Assembly: GCF_001921205.1 (NCBI RefSeq)
Contig: NZ_MSIE01000063.1
Span: 1-59,998 of the forward strand
Reading direction: 5' to 3'
Length of the DNA stretch: 59,998 nucleotides
Source of the DNA: Actinophytocola xanthii
GTDB taxonomy: Bacteria > Actinomycetota > Actinomycetes > Mycobacteriales > Pseudonocardiaceae
The notes beneath the pieces are model-generated. The model searched no databases. It was not told the origin of the DNA and worked only from the letters and a program-made list of their open reading frames with translations. Position 1 is the stretch's first letter. Every line of letters starts with the position of its first letter. The translations under genes were made by a program, and so were the position numbers. Shown here piece after piece: positions 32,121-40,427 of the stretch.

Positions 32121-33041
32121 ATGAACCGCACCAAGGAGTTCACCGAGCTGAGGCCGCTGCTGTTCGCCATCGCCTACCGGATCCTGGGCAGCGTGAGCGA
32201 GGCGGAGGACGCCGTCCAGGAGACCTGGTTGCGCTACGAGTCCTCTACGGCCGAACCGACGTCCGCGCGGTCGTTCCTGTCGGCCGTGGTCACCCGTATC
32301 TCGATCGACGTCCTGCGCTCGGCGCGGGTCAGACGGGAGACCTATGTCGGGCCGTGGTTCCCCGAGCCGCTGCTGACCGACCCGTACCAGGACCCGGCGC
32401 GGTCGGCGGAGCTGGCGGACTCGGTGTCGATGGCGGCGCTGCTCCTGCTGGAGCGCCTGAGCCCACTGGAACGCGCGGTCTTCGTCCTGCGGGAGGTGTT
32501 CGGCTTCGGCTTCCCGGAGATCGCGGCCGCGGTGGGGCGCTCGGAGTCGGCGTGCCGGCAGCTCGCGGTGCGCTCCCGCCGGCACATGGAGAAGGGCCGG
32601 CCGCGGTTCGCCGCCGACCGCCGGGAGCGCGAGGAGCTGGCCGCCCGCTTCTTCGACGCCTTCCGCGAGGGCGACCTCGACGGCCTCACGGAACTGCTCG
32701 CCGCCGACGTCCACACGGTCACCGACGGCGGCGACAAGGGCCTGGGCCTCCTGCGGCCGGTCGTCGGCGCGAAGAACGTCGCCCGCCTGCTGGCCGCGAC
32801 CGCCGAAATGCTGCGCGGGATCGTCCTGGTCGAACCACGCGAGGTGAACGGCCAGCCGGGCGCCGTCCTCCAGGACCAGCACGGCAAGGTCCTCGCCATC
32901 CTCGCCCTCGACGTCCTGGACGGCCGGATCCAGACCATCCGCTCGGTCATCAACCCCGACAAGCTCGAGCACCTGGGCCCGCTGGCCAACGCCCAGGCAC
33001 TCCGAGAGGAGGTCCAGGCCCGCCGCCGCCCGCGGACCTGA
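32121..33041 (+). CDS. ECF41-family sigma factor with SnoaL-like C-terminal extension
   Basis: The 306-residue protein has sigma region 2 (residues 5-75; FAIAYRILGSVSEAEDAVQETWLRY) and region 4 (about 110-165; LSPLERAVFVLREVFGFGFPEIAAAVGRS). A SnoaL/NTF2-like C-terminal domain fills about 170-306. The ECF41 marks are present: PWFPEPL in the linker (usually WLPEP), DGGDKG (usually DGGGR/K) near 200, and NPDKL near 280. In this group the extension controls sigma activity and replaces a separate anti-sigma factor. No anti-sigma gene follows. The ATG at 32121 is the natural start, 141 bases after the oxidoreductase gene. Confidence 0.92.
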   Translation: MNRTKEFTELRPLLFAIAYRILGSVSEAEDAVQETWLRYESSTAEPTSARSFLSAVVTRISIDVLRSARVRRETYVGPWFPEPLLTDPYQDPARSAELADSVSMAALLLLERLSPLERAVFVLREVFGFGFPEIAAAVGRSESACRQLAVRSRRHMEKGRPRFAADRREREELAARFFDAFREGDLDGLTELLAADVHTVTDGGDKGLGLLRPVVGAKNVARLLAATAEMLRGIVLVEPREVNGQPGAVLQDQHGKVLAILALDVLDGRIQTIRSVINPDKLEHLGPLANAQALREEVQARRRPRT

Positions 33042-33097
33042 GCCGGATTGCCGGGCGTCGGACGTTCGGCCAGGCGACCGCTGGCACGATGTGGGCC

Positions 33098-33400
33098 ATG
33101 ATTGGCACCGCGCGTCGCATGTTCGAGCTCCTGGAGCCGATCTGCCTGGTCACCTTCCTCGCCGACGAGTGCAACCAGGAGCTGGCCGCACTCGGTCACC
33201 GCAACTACTGGGACGGCTACTTCGCCAGCCGCGCCGCGCCGCTGGGGCGGGTGCCGGCGCAGGTCGTGCACGCTGCCTTCTACAGCTTCGCCGACGGGGA
33301 GGTCGCACGGCACATCCCGAGCGCGTGGGAGACGATCCCGCCCGAGGTCGCCGAGCTCGAACCCATCACCGCGACGCTGGTGGCCGCGGGATCGCAGTGA
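33098..33400 (+). pseudogene. Truncated SCO6745-family protein, N-terminal third only
   Basis: The 100-residue frame matches the start of the SCO6745 family: ARRMFELLEPICLVTFLADE, GYFASRAAPLGRVPAQVVHAAFYSF and HIPSAWETIPPEV. Family members run to about 270-290 residues, but here a TGA follows at 33398-33400, and no continuation was found in the other forward frames downstream. The remaining helical domain is therefore missing, probably by deletion rather than a simple frameshift. An earlier ATG at 33089 would add three residues. It lies 56 bases after the ECF41 gene. A shortened but functional form is possible. Confidence 0.7.
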
Positions 33401-33524
33401 CGCTCCCCGAGTCGACGCTCGGGATCGCCGTCCGGTGCGCGGTTCTCGGCCCGGTGCTCGAACCGCCCGCGCGCGGTCTCTACCGCTGGTCGTGCCGCGG
33501 GACCCGCGTGGTCGGGGAACGGCG

Positions 33525-34283
33525 TCAGTCGGCGATTCGGCGGCGGCGAGCGCGCTGGCGGCAGGTTGGCCCGCAGTAGCGGGCCGGCCGTCCTGTGCCT
33601 CGAACACGCAGCGCGGCACCGCACTCCCGACAGTGCTGCCTGCCCCGGCCGGCGGATTCGTGACCAACCGGTCGGGACACGTCACGAAACGGAGCCACTT
33701 CCGTGACACTCGGGGCGCGGAGACCGTCCAGCAGGAGCCGCGTCAGCCGCATGCCACGGGCGCGGTTCGGATGCGCCGAGGACAGCGCGGCGGCACCGAC
33801 GGCCAACGCGGTCAGGTCCTCGGGTCGGACGTCGGGACGTACCGCACCCGCCTGCTCGGCATTGCGCAGCAAGCGTTCCAGCGCTTCGCCGAACCGCTCC
33901 GCAGCGGCGGCGAGCATCGCGTGCGGCCAGCTCCGGTCCGCTGTGAGCGCATCGCAGACGTGGCGGCGGCCGACCCACTTCTCGATCACCTCGAGCAGGA
34001 ACCCGAACAGCGCGTCTCCGGGTGCGGCGCGGGCCGCCCACTGGTCGGACAGGTCCACCAGGCCATCCAGGTGCCTGGCCAGCAACGCCTCGATCAGGAT
34101 CTCCTTGCTGGGAAAGTGCCGGTAGACGGTCCCCGCACCGACCCCGGCGCGCTGTGCGATCCGCGCCAGCGACACCTCCGGCCCGTCCTCGGCGAACAGC
34201 TTCGCCGCCGCGCGCAGCACGGCTTCCCGGTTCTGGCGGGCATCGGCGCGCCCCACACCGGCGCCTGGAGCCGTCACTGTCAC
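33525..34283 (-). CDS. TetR-family regulator with zinc-finger-like C-terminal tail
   Basis: The 252-residue protein starts with a TetR helix-turn-helix (NREAVLRAAAKLFAEDGPEV, RIAQRAGVGAGTVYRHFPSKE) at about 20-65. A SBP-type/TetR C-terminal ligand domain follows to about 200, then a tail with CREC...RYCGPTCRQRARRRR: four Cys spaced like a small zinc ribbon, followed by a basic patch. Typical TetR proteins end near 190-210 residues. The GTG at 34283 is chosen because an upstream TTG (34307) would start inside the TTGTCC-N5-GGACAA palindrome. It is divergent from the NmrA gene, the likely target. Confidence 0.85.
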   Translation of the reverse strand: MTVTAPGAGVGRADARQNREAVLRAAAKLFAEDGPEVSLARIAQRAGVGAGTVYRHFPSKEILIEALLARHLDGLVDLSDQWAARAAPGDALFGFLLEVIEKWVGRRHVCDALTADRSWPHAMLAAAAERFGEALERLLRNAEQAGAVRPDVRPEDLTALAVGAAALSSAHPNRARGMRLTRLLLDGLRAPSVTEVAPFRDVSRPVGHESAGRGRQHCRECGAALRVRGTGRPARYCGPTCRQRARRRRIAD

Positions 34284-34290
34284 GCAATTC

Positions 34291-34307
34291 TTGTCCGCGA
34301 GGGACAA
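34291..34307. promoter_or_regulatory. Palindrome between tetR and the NmrA-like gene
   Basis: TTGTCC (34291-34296) and GGACAA (34302-34307) form perfect 6-base arms around a 5-base spacer. It is eight bases upstream of the TetR start and 54 bases before the NmrA start, where a TetR would repress both. Confidence 0.75.
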
Positions 34308-34360
34308 CCGGGGTGATCATCCCGCATCGTGCCAGTATCCCCCTCTCCGGAACGGACCCC

Positions 34361-35275
34361 ATGACCACTCCGACCCCCGTCGCCCCCTACTCCCCGATCG
34401 TCGTCACCGGCGCCACCGGCAAACAGGGCGGGGCCACCGCGCGGCGACTGCTGGCCGCGGGACGGCCGGTGCGGGCCCTGGTCCGCGACACGACCACCCC
34501 CGCCGCCTCCGCGCTGGCGGCCGCCGGCGCCCAACTCGTGCCCGGCGACTTCGACGATCCAGCGAGCCTGCCACCCGCCCTCGACGGCGCCGGCGCCATC
34601 TTCGCCGTACCCCCCGTGGCCTTCGGGCCCAGCGGACCCGACACCGAACTCGAAGCGAGCCGCGGCAGGACGCTGATCGACGCGGCGGTCGCGGCGGGAA
34701 TCGACCAGGTCGTGTTCAGCACCGTCGCCACGACGTCGGGGGCCTCGCGGGGTGCGACGGGAAAGGCGCTCATCGAGCAGTACCTGCACGACCACGTCGC
34801 GCTGCCCACCGTGCTGCGTCCGGTCAGGTTCATGACCAACTATCTGGGCGCCGGAGTGACCGGCATCGACGGCATCAGCAACGGCCTACACCGGCACCTG
34901 TTCCCGCCACACGAGCCCATGCAGGTCATCGCGCTGGAGGACATCGCCGAGTTCGCCGCGCTCGCCTTTGCCGATCCAGCCCGGTTCGCCGGACGGACAC
35001 TGGAACTGGCCGGCGACGAACCGACCCCTACCGAGGCCGCGGCCCTGATCAGCGACGCCGTCGGCGTCCGGGTTCGCTATGAGCAGCTCAGCGACGTCGA
35101 GGCACGCGCGATCAGCCCGGAGACCGCCAGGACCAGGACCCGCTGGCTGGCCGGCCACCGCTGGCACGCCGACATCGAAACGCTACGGGTGGTCCACCCC
35201 GGCCTGCGCACGCTCAGCGACTGGCTCACCGAATCCGGTGCCGCCGCCATCCGCGCGCACCTGACCGGCGCCTGA
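34361..35275 (+). CDS. NmrA-family NAD(P)-binding protein
   Basis: The 304-residue atypical SDR has an N-terminal VVTGATGKQGGATARRLLAAG (residues 13-33) as the NAD(P)-binding motif, VRALVRDTTTP as the cofactor specificity region, and a C-terminal segment with WLTESG. The active-site Tyr-x-x-x-Lys is absent, as in NmrA-like redox sensors, azoreductase-like or quinone reductase-like members. The ATG at 34361 starts the domain. The divergent TetR and its palindrome indicate control by an unknown small molecule. No second enzyme gene is attached. Confidence 0.88.
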   Translation: MTTPTPVAPYSPIVVTGATGKQGGATARRLLAAGRPVRALVRDTTTPAASALAAAGAQLVPGDFDDPASLPPALDGAGAIFAVPPVAFGPSGPDTELEASRGRTLIDAAVAAGIDQVVFSTVATTSGASRGATGKALIEQYLHDHVALPTVLRPVRFMTNYLGAGVTGIDGISNGLHRHLFPPHEPMQVIALEDIAEFAALAFADPARFAGRTLELAGDEPTPTEAAALISDAVGVRVRYEQLSDVEARAISPETARTRTRWLAGHRWHADIETLRVVHPGLRTLSDWLTESGAAAIRAHLTGA

Positions 35276-35310
35276 TCGCACCGCCGCGCCCACGGCCGTC
35301 AGGCGAGGCC

Positions 35311-36159
35311 TCAGGGCACCACCACGTCGACTCCACCCTCGAGCAGGGTGAACCGGGCGGGGTCGAGCACGCGGAGGTCGCCGTCCACGTTGAACTCGGT
35401 GCCGGCGGTCAGGTCGATCTCGATCACCTGGCCCCGGTGGTGGGGCACGTCCTCCTGGTGGCTCAGCTTCCCCCGGCGCATGTGGTAACCGGTCCGGACG
35501 AGCTTGAGCCGCGACCCCGCGGGCACCACCGCGACGTCCAACCGGTTGTCGTCGCGGCGGGTGCCACCGATGTTGGAGCCGCCGCCGAACGCGCCGGTGA
35601 CCGCGACCACGACCTGCCAGGCATCCCCGGCGAACACGGGTTCGCCGTCGCAGCGCACGGTGCAGGCGATGTGGGGCGCGCTCACCCCCGCCCGGATCGC
35701 CCCCACCGCGTAGGCGAGCGCGCCCAGGCGCGCCTTGTGCGGCTTGGCCACCCGGCTCGCCACCGCGGAGAGGCCGGCGGCGGCCGCGTTGACGAACGGG
35801 CGGTCGCCGACCAGGCCGACCTCGTGGTGGCGCAGGCGCGCGTCCGGATCCGCGGCCAGGCGGCACGCGGCTTCCAGCGCCACCGGCAGGTCGGCGGCGT
35901 TGGCGAAGTCGTTCGCGGTTCCGGTCGGCAGGACCGCGAGCGGCACCCCCGCGGCGTTGGCCGCCCGGGCGGCGACACCGATCGACCCGTCCCCGCCGGC
36001 GACCACCACCCGCTCCACGCCCTCGGGCAGGGGCTTGTCGAGCTCCTCCAGCTCGACCGGGGTCACCTCGGCGCCGTGACCGGTCAGCAGCCGCTGGATG
36101 TGGTCGGCATCGGTTCGGCCGCTGCCGGAGAGGCGGTTGGCCGCCAGGGCGATAATCAC
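35311..36159 (-). CDS. Diacylglycerol kinase-family lipid kinase
   Basis: The 282-residue protein has the DAGK catalytic domain: VVAGGDGSIGVAARA (GGDG motif near residue 56) and PTGTANDFANAADLPV near 77. A C-terminal NAD-kinase-like beta sandwich includes FGGGSNIGGTRRDDNRLDV. It should phosphorylate a lipid alcohol such as diacylglycerol using ATP and support phospholipid turnover. The GTG at 36159 begins the protein directly at the first strand. It is downstream of the MFS gene on the same strand, separated by 48 bases, and converges on the NmrA gene. Confidence 0.9.
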   Translation of the reverse strand: MIIALAANRLSGSGRTDADHIQRLLTGHGAEVTPVELEELDKPLPEGVERVVVAGGDGSIGVAARAANAAGVPLAVLPTGTANDFANAADLPVALEAACRLAADPDARLRHHEVGLVGDRPFVNAAAAGLSAVASRVAKPHKARLGALAYAVGAIRAGVSAPHIACTVRCDGEPVFAGDAWQVVVAVTGAFGGGSNIGGTRRDDNRLDVAVVPAGSRLKLVRTGYHMRRGKLSHQEDVPHHRGQVIEIDLTAGTEFNVDGDLRVLDPARFTLLEGGVDVVVP

Positions 36160-36207
36160 GCGCCGATTCTGCCCCGGACGCCAGCGGCGCCGCCCGGCAC
36201 CGGGGGC

Positions 36208-37371
36208 TCAGTGCCCCTTGGTCGCGTACCGGCCGCGGCCGACCGTCGCGACGACCGCGAGCGGAACCGCCGCCGCGAGGGTGATCAGGAAGACCTGGCG
36301 GAAGTCCCCCACGTCGACCATCGGTCCGAAGATCGCCGCGCCGACCGCGCTGCCGGTGAACAGCATCGTCGCGAACAACGAGACCGCGGTCGCCCGGGAC
36401 TCCGGGGCGACGTCGGTGGCCCAGGTCTGCATCGTCGAGTGCATGAACGCCCACCCAGCGCCGAGCAGCACGGTGCCCACGACTACCGGCACCGCGGCAT
36501 GGGACAGCGTGAGCAGGACGTAGGCGAGGACCGCGAGCGAACCGCCGACCAGAATCAGCCGCGCCGGGGTGAGCCGGCGGGTGAACGCCTTGACCACCCG
36601 CGCGAACACCAGCACCGCGGCGCCGTAGGCGGTGGTGAGCAGCCCGGCCACGGTCACCGAGAGCCCGCTCGCGTGCAGCACCACGGGAAAGAAGGTCAGC
36701 GGCCCGAGCAGCACCAGGCCCTCGGTGAGCGCGAGCACGAGCACCAGCAGCGCCGGCCGGTTGACCAGCACGGTGCGCAACGAGGACCAGATCGGCGCCG
36801 CATCGCGGTTTCCGTCCGGTTCGGGCAGCCGCCGCATGACCACCGCCAGCACGGCCGCGGCCACGGCGGTGACCGCGAACGCCACCCGCCAGCTGGTGAA
36901 GTCGGCGAGGGCACCCGCACCGGCGGTGGCCAGCGACATGCCGACGGCCGTGCTGGTCATCAGGTCGGTCAGCGGTGCCTGGCGCACCCGCACCGGGACC
37001 GTGTCCCCGATGTAGACCAGTGCGCTCGGGATGGCCGCGGCGAAGCAGGCGCCGGTCAGCCCGCGGGCGACCACCAGCCACCCGACACCCTGGGCGAGCG
37101 CGGAGACCAACCCGAACACCGCGGCGCACGCGAGGGCCAGCCGCATCGTCCGAACCCGACCGAGGCGGTCGGAGACCGCCGCCCAGCAGATCTGGGCGAT
37201 GCCGTAGCAGAGGAAGTACGCCGCGGCGGCCTGGCTGACCGCCTCGACCGAGCCGCCGAGTTCGGCGGAGATCACCACCAGCATCGGCGCGATCATCAAC
37301 CGGTCGAAGGAACTGGTGAACGCCGTCGCCTGCAACAGTCGCAACGAGGTCGTCCGCTCGCCGCTGTCCAC
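36208..37371 (-). CDS. MFS transporter
   Basis: The 387-residue membrane protein has about 12 transmembrane helices and the drug:H+ antiporter-like pattern of the major facilitator superfamily: ISAELGGSVEAVSQAAAAYFL in helix 2 and AVSDRLGRVRTMRLALACA as the cytoplasmic motif A loop near 65. The second half begins near 210. Such proteins export small toxic molecules or sugars; the substrate is unknown. The first 60 codons of the open frame do not look like protein, so the start is placed at GTG 37371 (TTG 37380 is the alternative). Palindromes lie upstream at 37415-37455. Confidence 0.85.
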   Translation of the reverse strand: MDSGERTTSLRLLQATAFTSSFDRLMIAPMLVVISAELGGSVEAVSQAAAAYFLCYGIAQICWAAVSDRLGRVRTMRLALACAAVFGLVSALAQGVGWLVVARGLTGACFAAAIPSALVYIGDTVPVRVRQAPLTDLMTSTAVGMSLATAGAGALADFTSWRVAFAVTAVAAAVLAVVMRRLPEPDGNRDAAPIWSSLRTVLVNRPALLVLVLALTEGLVLLGPLTFFPVVLHASGLSVTVAGLLTTAYGAAVLVFARVVKAFTRRLTPARLILVGGSLAVLAYVLLTLSHAAVPVVVGTVLLGAGWAFMHSTMQTWATDVAPESRATAVSLFATMLFTGSAVGAAIFGPMVDVGDFRQVFLITLAAAVPLAVVATVGRGRYATKGH

Positions 37372-37414
37372 CTCGACCAACGTACCGGTCAGCCGTTCGG
37401 AGGAATGACCTGCG

Positions 37415-37455
37415 GTTACGTGTAACGCGTCACACCCGAACCGATACGGACCGTA
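37415..37455. promoter_or_regulatory. Two palindromes in the MFS promoter region
   Basis: GTTACGTGTAAC (37415-37426) has perfect GTTAC/GTAAC arms, and TACGGACCGTA (37445-37455) is perfect around a central base. Both lie upstream of the MFS gene and the divergent sigma-region-4 gene, so they may be operators. There is no adjacent TetR or MarR gene. Confidence 0.45.
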
Positions 37456-37584
37456 CTTTTCTTGTCTCACAACGGAAAAGCCTCGCTCCGCGTCGTCATC
37501 GCAGGCCGGTTGCGGAGTTCCTCCAGCAAGGATCACAGGCCGGGCGCCACGAGCCGGCGGGCTGAGCGGGAGGAGCGTCGGGTG

Positions 37585-37845
37585 ATGAACGCGGACAGGA
37601 CGACCAGCGGATGCGGACGGGACCGACGCGCGGCGCTGATCGACGACCTACCGCCGCGGCAACGGGAGATCATCCGCCTACGCCTCGTCGTCGGCCTGTC
37701 GACCGAGGAGACCGCGGACCGCCTGGGCATGGCACCGGCCGCCGTGCGCCTGGCCCAGCACCGCGCCCTGACCCACCTCCGCCGGGCGATCGGAGCGGAA
37801 CCCCCCACCCCACCCCAGCCCGAGAAGGACCCACCCGCGGACTGA
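37585..37845 (+). CDS. Orphan sigma-70 region 4-like DNA-binding protein
   Basis: The 86-residue protein is almost entirely a sigma region 4/LuxR-like helix-turn-helix: LPPRQREIIRLRLVVGLSTEETADRLGMAPAAVRLAQHRALTHLRRAI covers residues 22-69, with short charged and proline-rich ends. Region 2, needed to bind the -10 element, is absent, so it cannot act as a normal sigma factor. It may be an anti-activator, a truncated sigma, or a transcriptional modulator. The ATG at 37585 follows GGGAGGAG about nine bases upstream. It is divergent from the MFS gene and convergent with the FtsX-type permease gene. Confidence 0.75.
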   Translation: MNADRTTSGCGRDRRAALIDDLPPRQREIIRLRLVVGLSTEETADRLGMAPAAVRLAQHRALTHLRRAIGAEPPTPPQPEKDPPAD

Positions 37846-37931
37846 TCCCCACCGGCCCGCGGACCGGGTGGCGCCCGAGGCACCACCCGACCCAGCCCCC
37901 TACCAGCCCCGAGACCACGTCCAAGCCCGGC

Positions 37932-40427
37932 TCACTCCCGCAGACCCATCGCCTCCATCGGCCGGGTTCGGAGGGCCACCCGGGTCGGGATCCCGATCGC
38001 CACCAGCCCGAGCAGCGCCGTCACCCCGACGATGGCCAGGTAGACCAGTGGTGGCACCGCCGGCACCACCGACCCGGTGAGCGCGAAGCTCACCCCCAGC
38101 AGCGCCGGTGCCGCCGCCAGCGTGCCGACCACCGCCGCGATCGCCACCACGAGCAGTGCCTCGATCCGGGTCATCGACAGCACCTGCCGCCGGCGCGCAC
38201 CGACCATCCGCAGCAGCGCGAACTCCCGCGACCGCGCGGCGGTCGCCATCACCAGCGTGTTCACCACCGCGATCGCCAGGTACGCCAGGATCACCACCAG
38301 CGCCACAAGGCTCGTCCACGACTCGGTGTCCCGTTGCTCCTGCCCGGCCGCGGCGAGCGCGGCGCGGTCCAGCACCGTGACCCCGGGAAAACCCGTGATC
38401 TCGACCGGCCCCTCCGCCCGAACCAGCAGCGACTCGTCGAGGCGGTTGGTGGTGTGCGCGGCGAGCAGGTCGTGCGGCAGCGTCACCTCGCCGAAGCCGA
38501 GACCGCGCCCGTACGTCGCCACCACCTCGGCGTCGAGGCGGGTCCCGTCGCCCAGTCGCAGGTCGATCCGGTCGCCGACGCCCACCCCCAGCGTCTCGGC
38601 GGCCGACGCCCCCAGGGCGACGGTCTCGCCGCGCAGCCGGGAGAGGTCCCCGGCACGGGGGTCGAGGTCGAGGGTCCGCTCCAGCCCGTCGGCCGGAACC
38701 CCCTGCGCGGCGAACGAGGTGACGGCCGGCGCCCCCAGCTGCTGGTGGGCCACGAACACCTGGCTGCGGGACACCGGCGTGACCGTCTCGACGCCCCGGA
38801 GCCCGCGGACGACGTCGGCGACGGCCGGTGCGAGACCGGCCTCGCCGATCACCACGTAGTCGGCCACGACCCCGTCGTCGGCCTGCTCGGCGGCCGCGGC
38901 GGCAATGGTCGTCTGGGTGAAGATCTGCACCGAGGCCATGGCCACGGCGAGCACCAGCGGTGTGACCACCGCCGCCAGCCGCCGGGTGCTCGCCGCCACC
39001 CCGGCCACGGCGAGGGAACCGGCGACCGGCGCCAGCGAGCGGACCCACCGCCCGGCGAACCGGGCCGCCGCGGCGACGACCAGCGGGCCGAGCAGGGCGA
39101 CGCTGACCACCCCGAGCATCGCCGAGGACGCGGCGCCCGCGACGGCCCCCTCCCCGGGCAGGAACGCCGGCAGCGCGGACGTCGCGAGCCAGCCGACCGC
39201 CGCGAGCACGCCCGCGCGAACCCGCCACCGGCCCAGGCCCCGCGGCTCCACCGCGGCCTCGCGCAGTGCCGAGACCGGGTCGATCCGCGCGGCCCGCCGG
39301 GCGGCGACCCAGCCGGCCAGCCGTGCGGTCCCGACCACGAGCAGCAGCGCGGCCACCGGCGGGACCGGCCCGACGGCGAGGCCGAAGTCCTCGGGCAGCA
39401 ACCCGGTCCGCACGAACACCGCACGCAGCAGGAACGCCACACCGATGCCCGCGGCGGCGCCGGGCACCGCCGCGGCGGCCGCGACCCAGAGGATCTCGGT
39501 CCCCACCAGCCGGTGGATCTGGCGGGGCGTCGCCGCCACCGCCCGCAGCAGTGCCATCTCCCGCCGTCGCTGCTGGACCGCGAGCCCCAGCGTGCCGGCC
39601 ACCACCAGCATCGCGATCATCATCGCCGAGCCGGCGAACGCCAGCGAGAGCACGACCAGCTGCGCCCGCACCGCGCCGACGTCGAGGAACTCCACGTCCC
39701 CCCTGGCGCTCCCGGTGTAGGTCACCACCCCGTCCACCTGGGCAGAGATCCGCTCGGCCAGCACCTCCGGTGCCACCCCGTCCCGCGCGACCACGCCCAC
39801 CACGTCGACCTGGTCCGGGCGGCCGGACAGCTCTCGAGCCAACTCGTCGGTGAAGAACACCGCGGGCACCCGCCCGGTCGCCGCGCCCCCCTCGGGCGCG
39901 GCGACCCCGGTGACCCGGTAGCTCCCCGGCACCCCACCGATCGCCAGCGGCACCTGGTCGCCGACCGAGAGCCCGGCCCGGTTCGCGAGCTCCGCGTCGA
40001 GCACGACCTCCCCCGCACCCCGGGGCTCGACACCGTCCCGCAGCGACAGCGGCGTGAGCGAGGCGGAGCTCCAGCCGAACCCCCTCGCCCCGCTCACCCC
40101 CTCCACCGAGATCGGCACCGAGCTCTCCCCGACGACCCGGGCGACGCCGTCCACCGCCGCGACCTGCTCGACCACCTCGGCCGGGAGCGGGACCCGCTCG
40201 GCGAACGACGGGTCGAGGTCCTCCGGGACGTCCATCGTCTGCTGGCCGCCGACCACGACCGACGCACCCGCGTAGCGCTGCGGCTCCACCCCCGCCCGAA
40301 GTCCGGACTCGAACAGCACCCCGAGCGCGGTGAGCAGGGCCGCCGCGCAGAGCACCGCGACGAACACCGCGACGTAGCTCCCCCGCCGGTGGCGGATGGA
40401 CGCCAGTGCCAGCTGCCGCATGCTCAC
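37932..40427 (-). CDS. FtsX/MacB-like ABC transporter permease
   Basis: The 831-residue membrane protein is a typical actinomycete DUF-MacB-type permease. An N-terminal helix (residues about 17-40) and a periplasmic-type domain lead to an FtsX domain near 245-365 (LALLRAVAATPRQIHRLV). Several middle helices follow, then a second extracytoplasmic domain and a second FtsX domain near 700-820 (EFALLRMVGARRRQVLSMTRIEA). The GTG at 40427 overlaps the ATPase stop by four bases; an ATG at 40421 is equally possible. With the ATPase it forms a complex that probably exports or resists a peptide antibiotic or lipid. Confidence 0.92.
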   Translation of the reverse strand: MSMRQLALASIRHRRGSYVAVFVAVLCAAALLTALGVLFESGLRAGVEPQRYAGASVVVGGQQTMDVPEDLDPSFAERVPLPAEVVEQVAAVDGVARVVGESSVPISVEGVSGARGFGWSSASLTPLSLRDGVEPRGAGEVVLDAELANRAGLSVGDQVPLAIGGVPGSYRVTGVAAPEGGAATGRVPAVFFTDELARELSGRPDQVDVVGVVARDGVAPEVLAERISAQVDGVVTYTGSARGDVEFLDVGAVRAQLVVLSLAFAGSAMMIAMLVVAGTLGLAVQQRRREMALLRAVAATPRQIHRLVGTEILWVAAAAAVPGAAAGIGVAFLLRAVFVRTGLLPEDFGLAVGPVPPVAALLLVVGTARLAGWVAARRAARIDPVSALREAAVEPRGLGRWRVRAGVLAAVGWLATSALPAFLPGEGAVAGAASSAMLGVVSVALLGPLVVAAAARFAGRWVRSLAPVAGSLAVAGVAASTRRLAAVVTPLVLAVAMASVQIFTQTTIAAAAAEQADDGVVADYVVIGEAGLAPAVADVVRGLRGVETVTPVSRSQVFVAHQQLGAPAVTSFAAQGVPADGLERTLDLDPRAGDLSRLRGETVALGASAAETLGVGVGDRIDLRLGDGTRLDAEVVATYGRGLGFGEVTLPHDLLAAHTTNRLDESLLVRAEGPVEITGFPGVTVLDRAALAAAGQEQRDTESWTSLVALVVILAYLAIAVVNTLVMATAARSREFALLRMVGARRRQVLSMTRIEALLVVAIAAVVGTLAAAPALLGVSFALTGSVVPAVPPLVYLAIVGVTALLGLVAIGIPTRVALRTRPMEAMGLRE

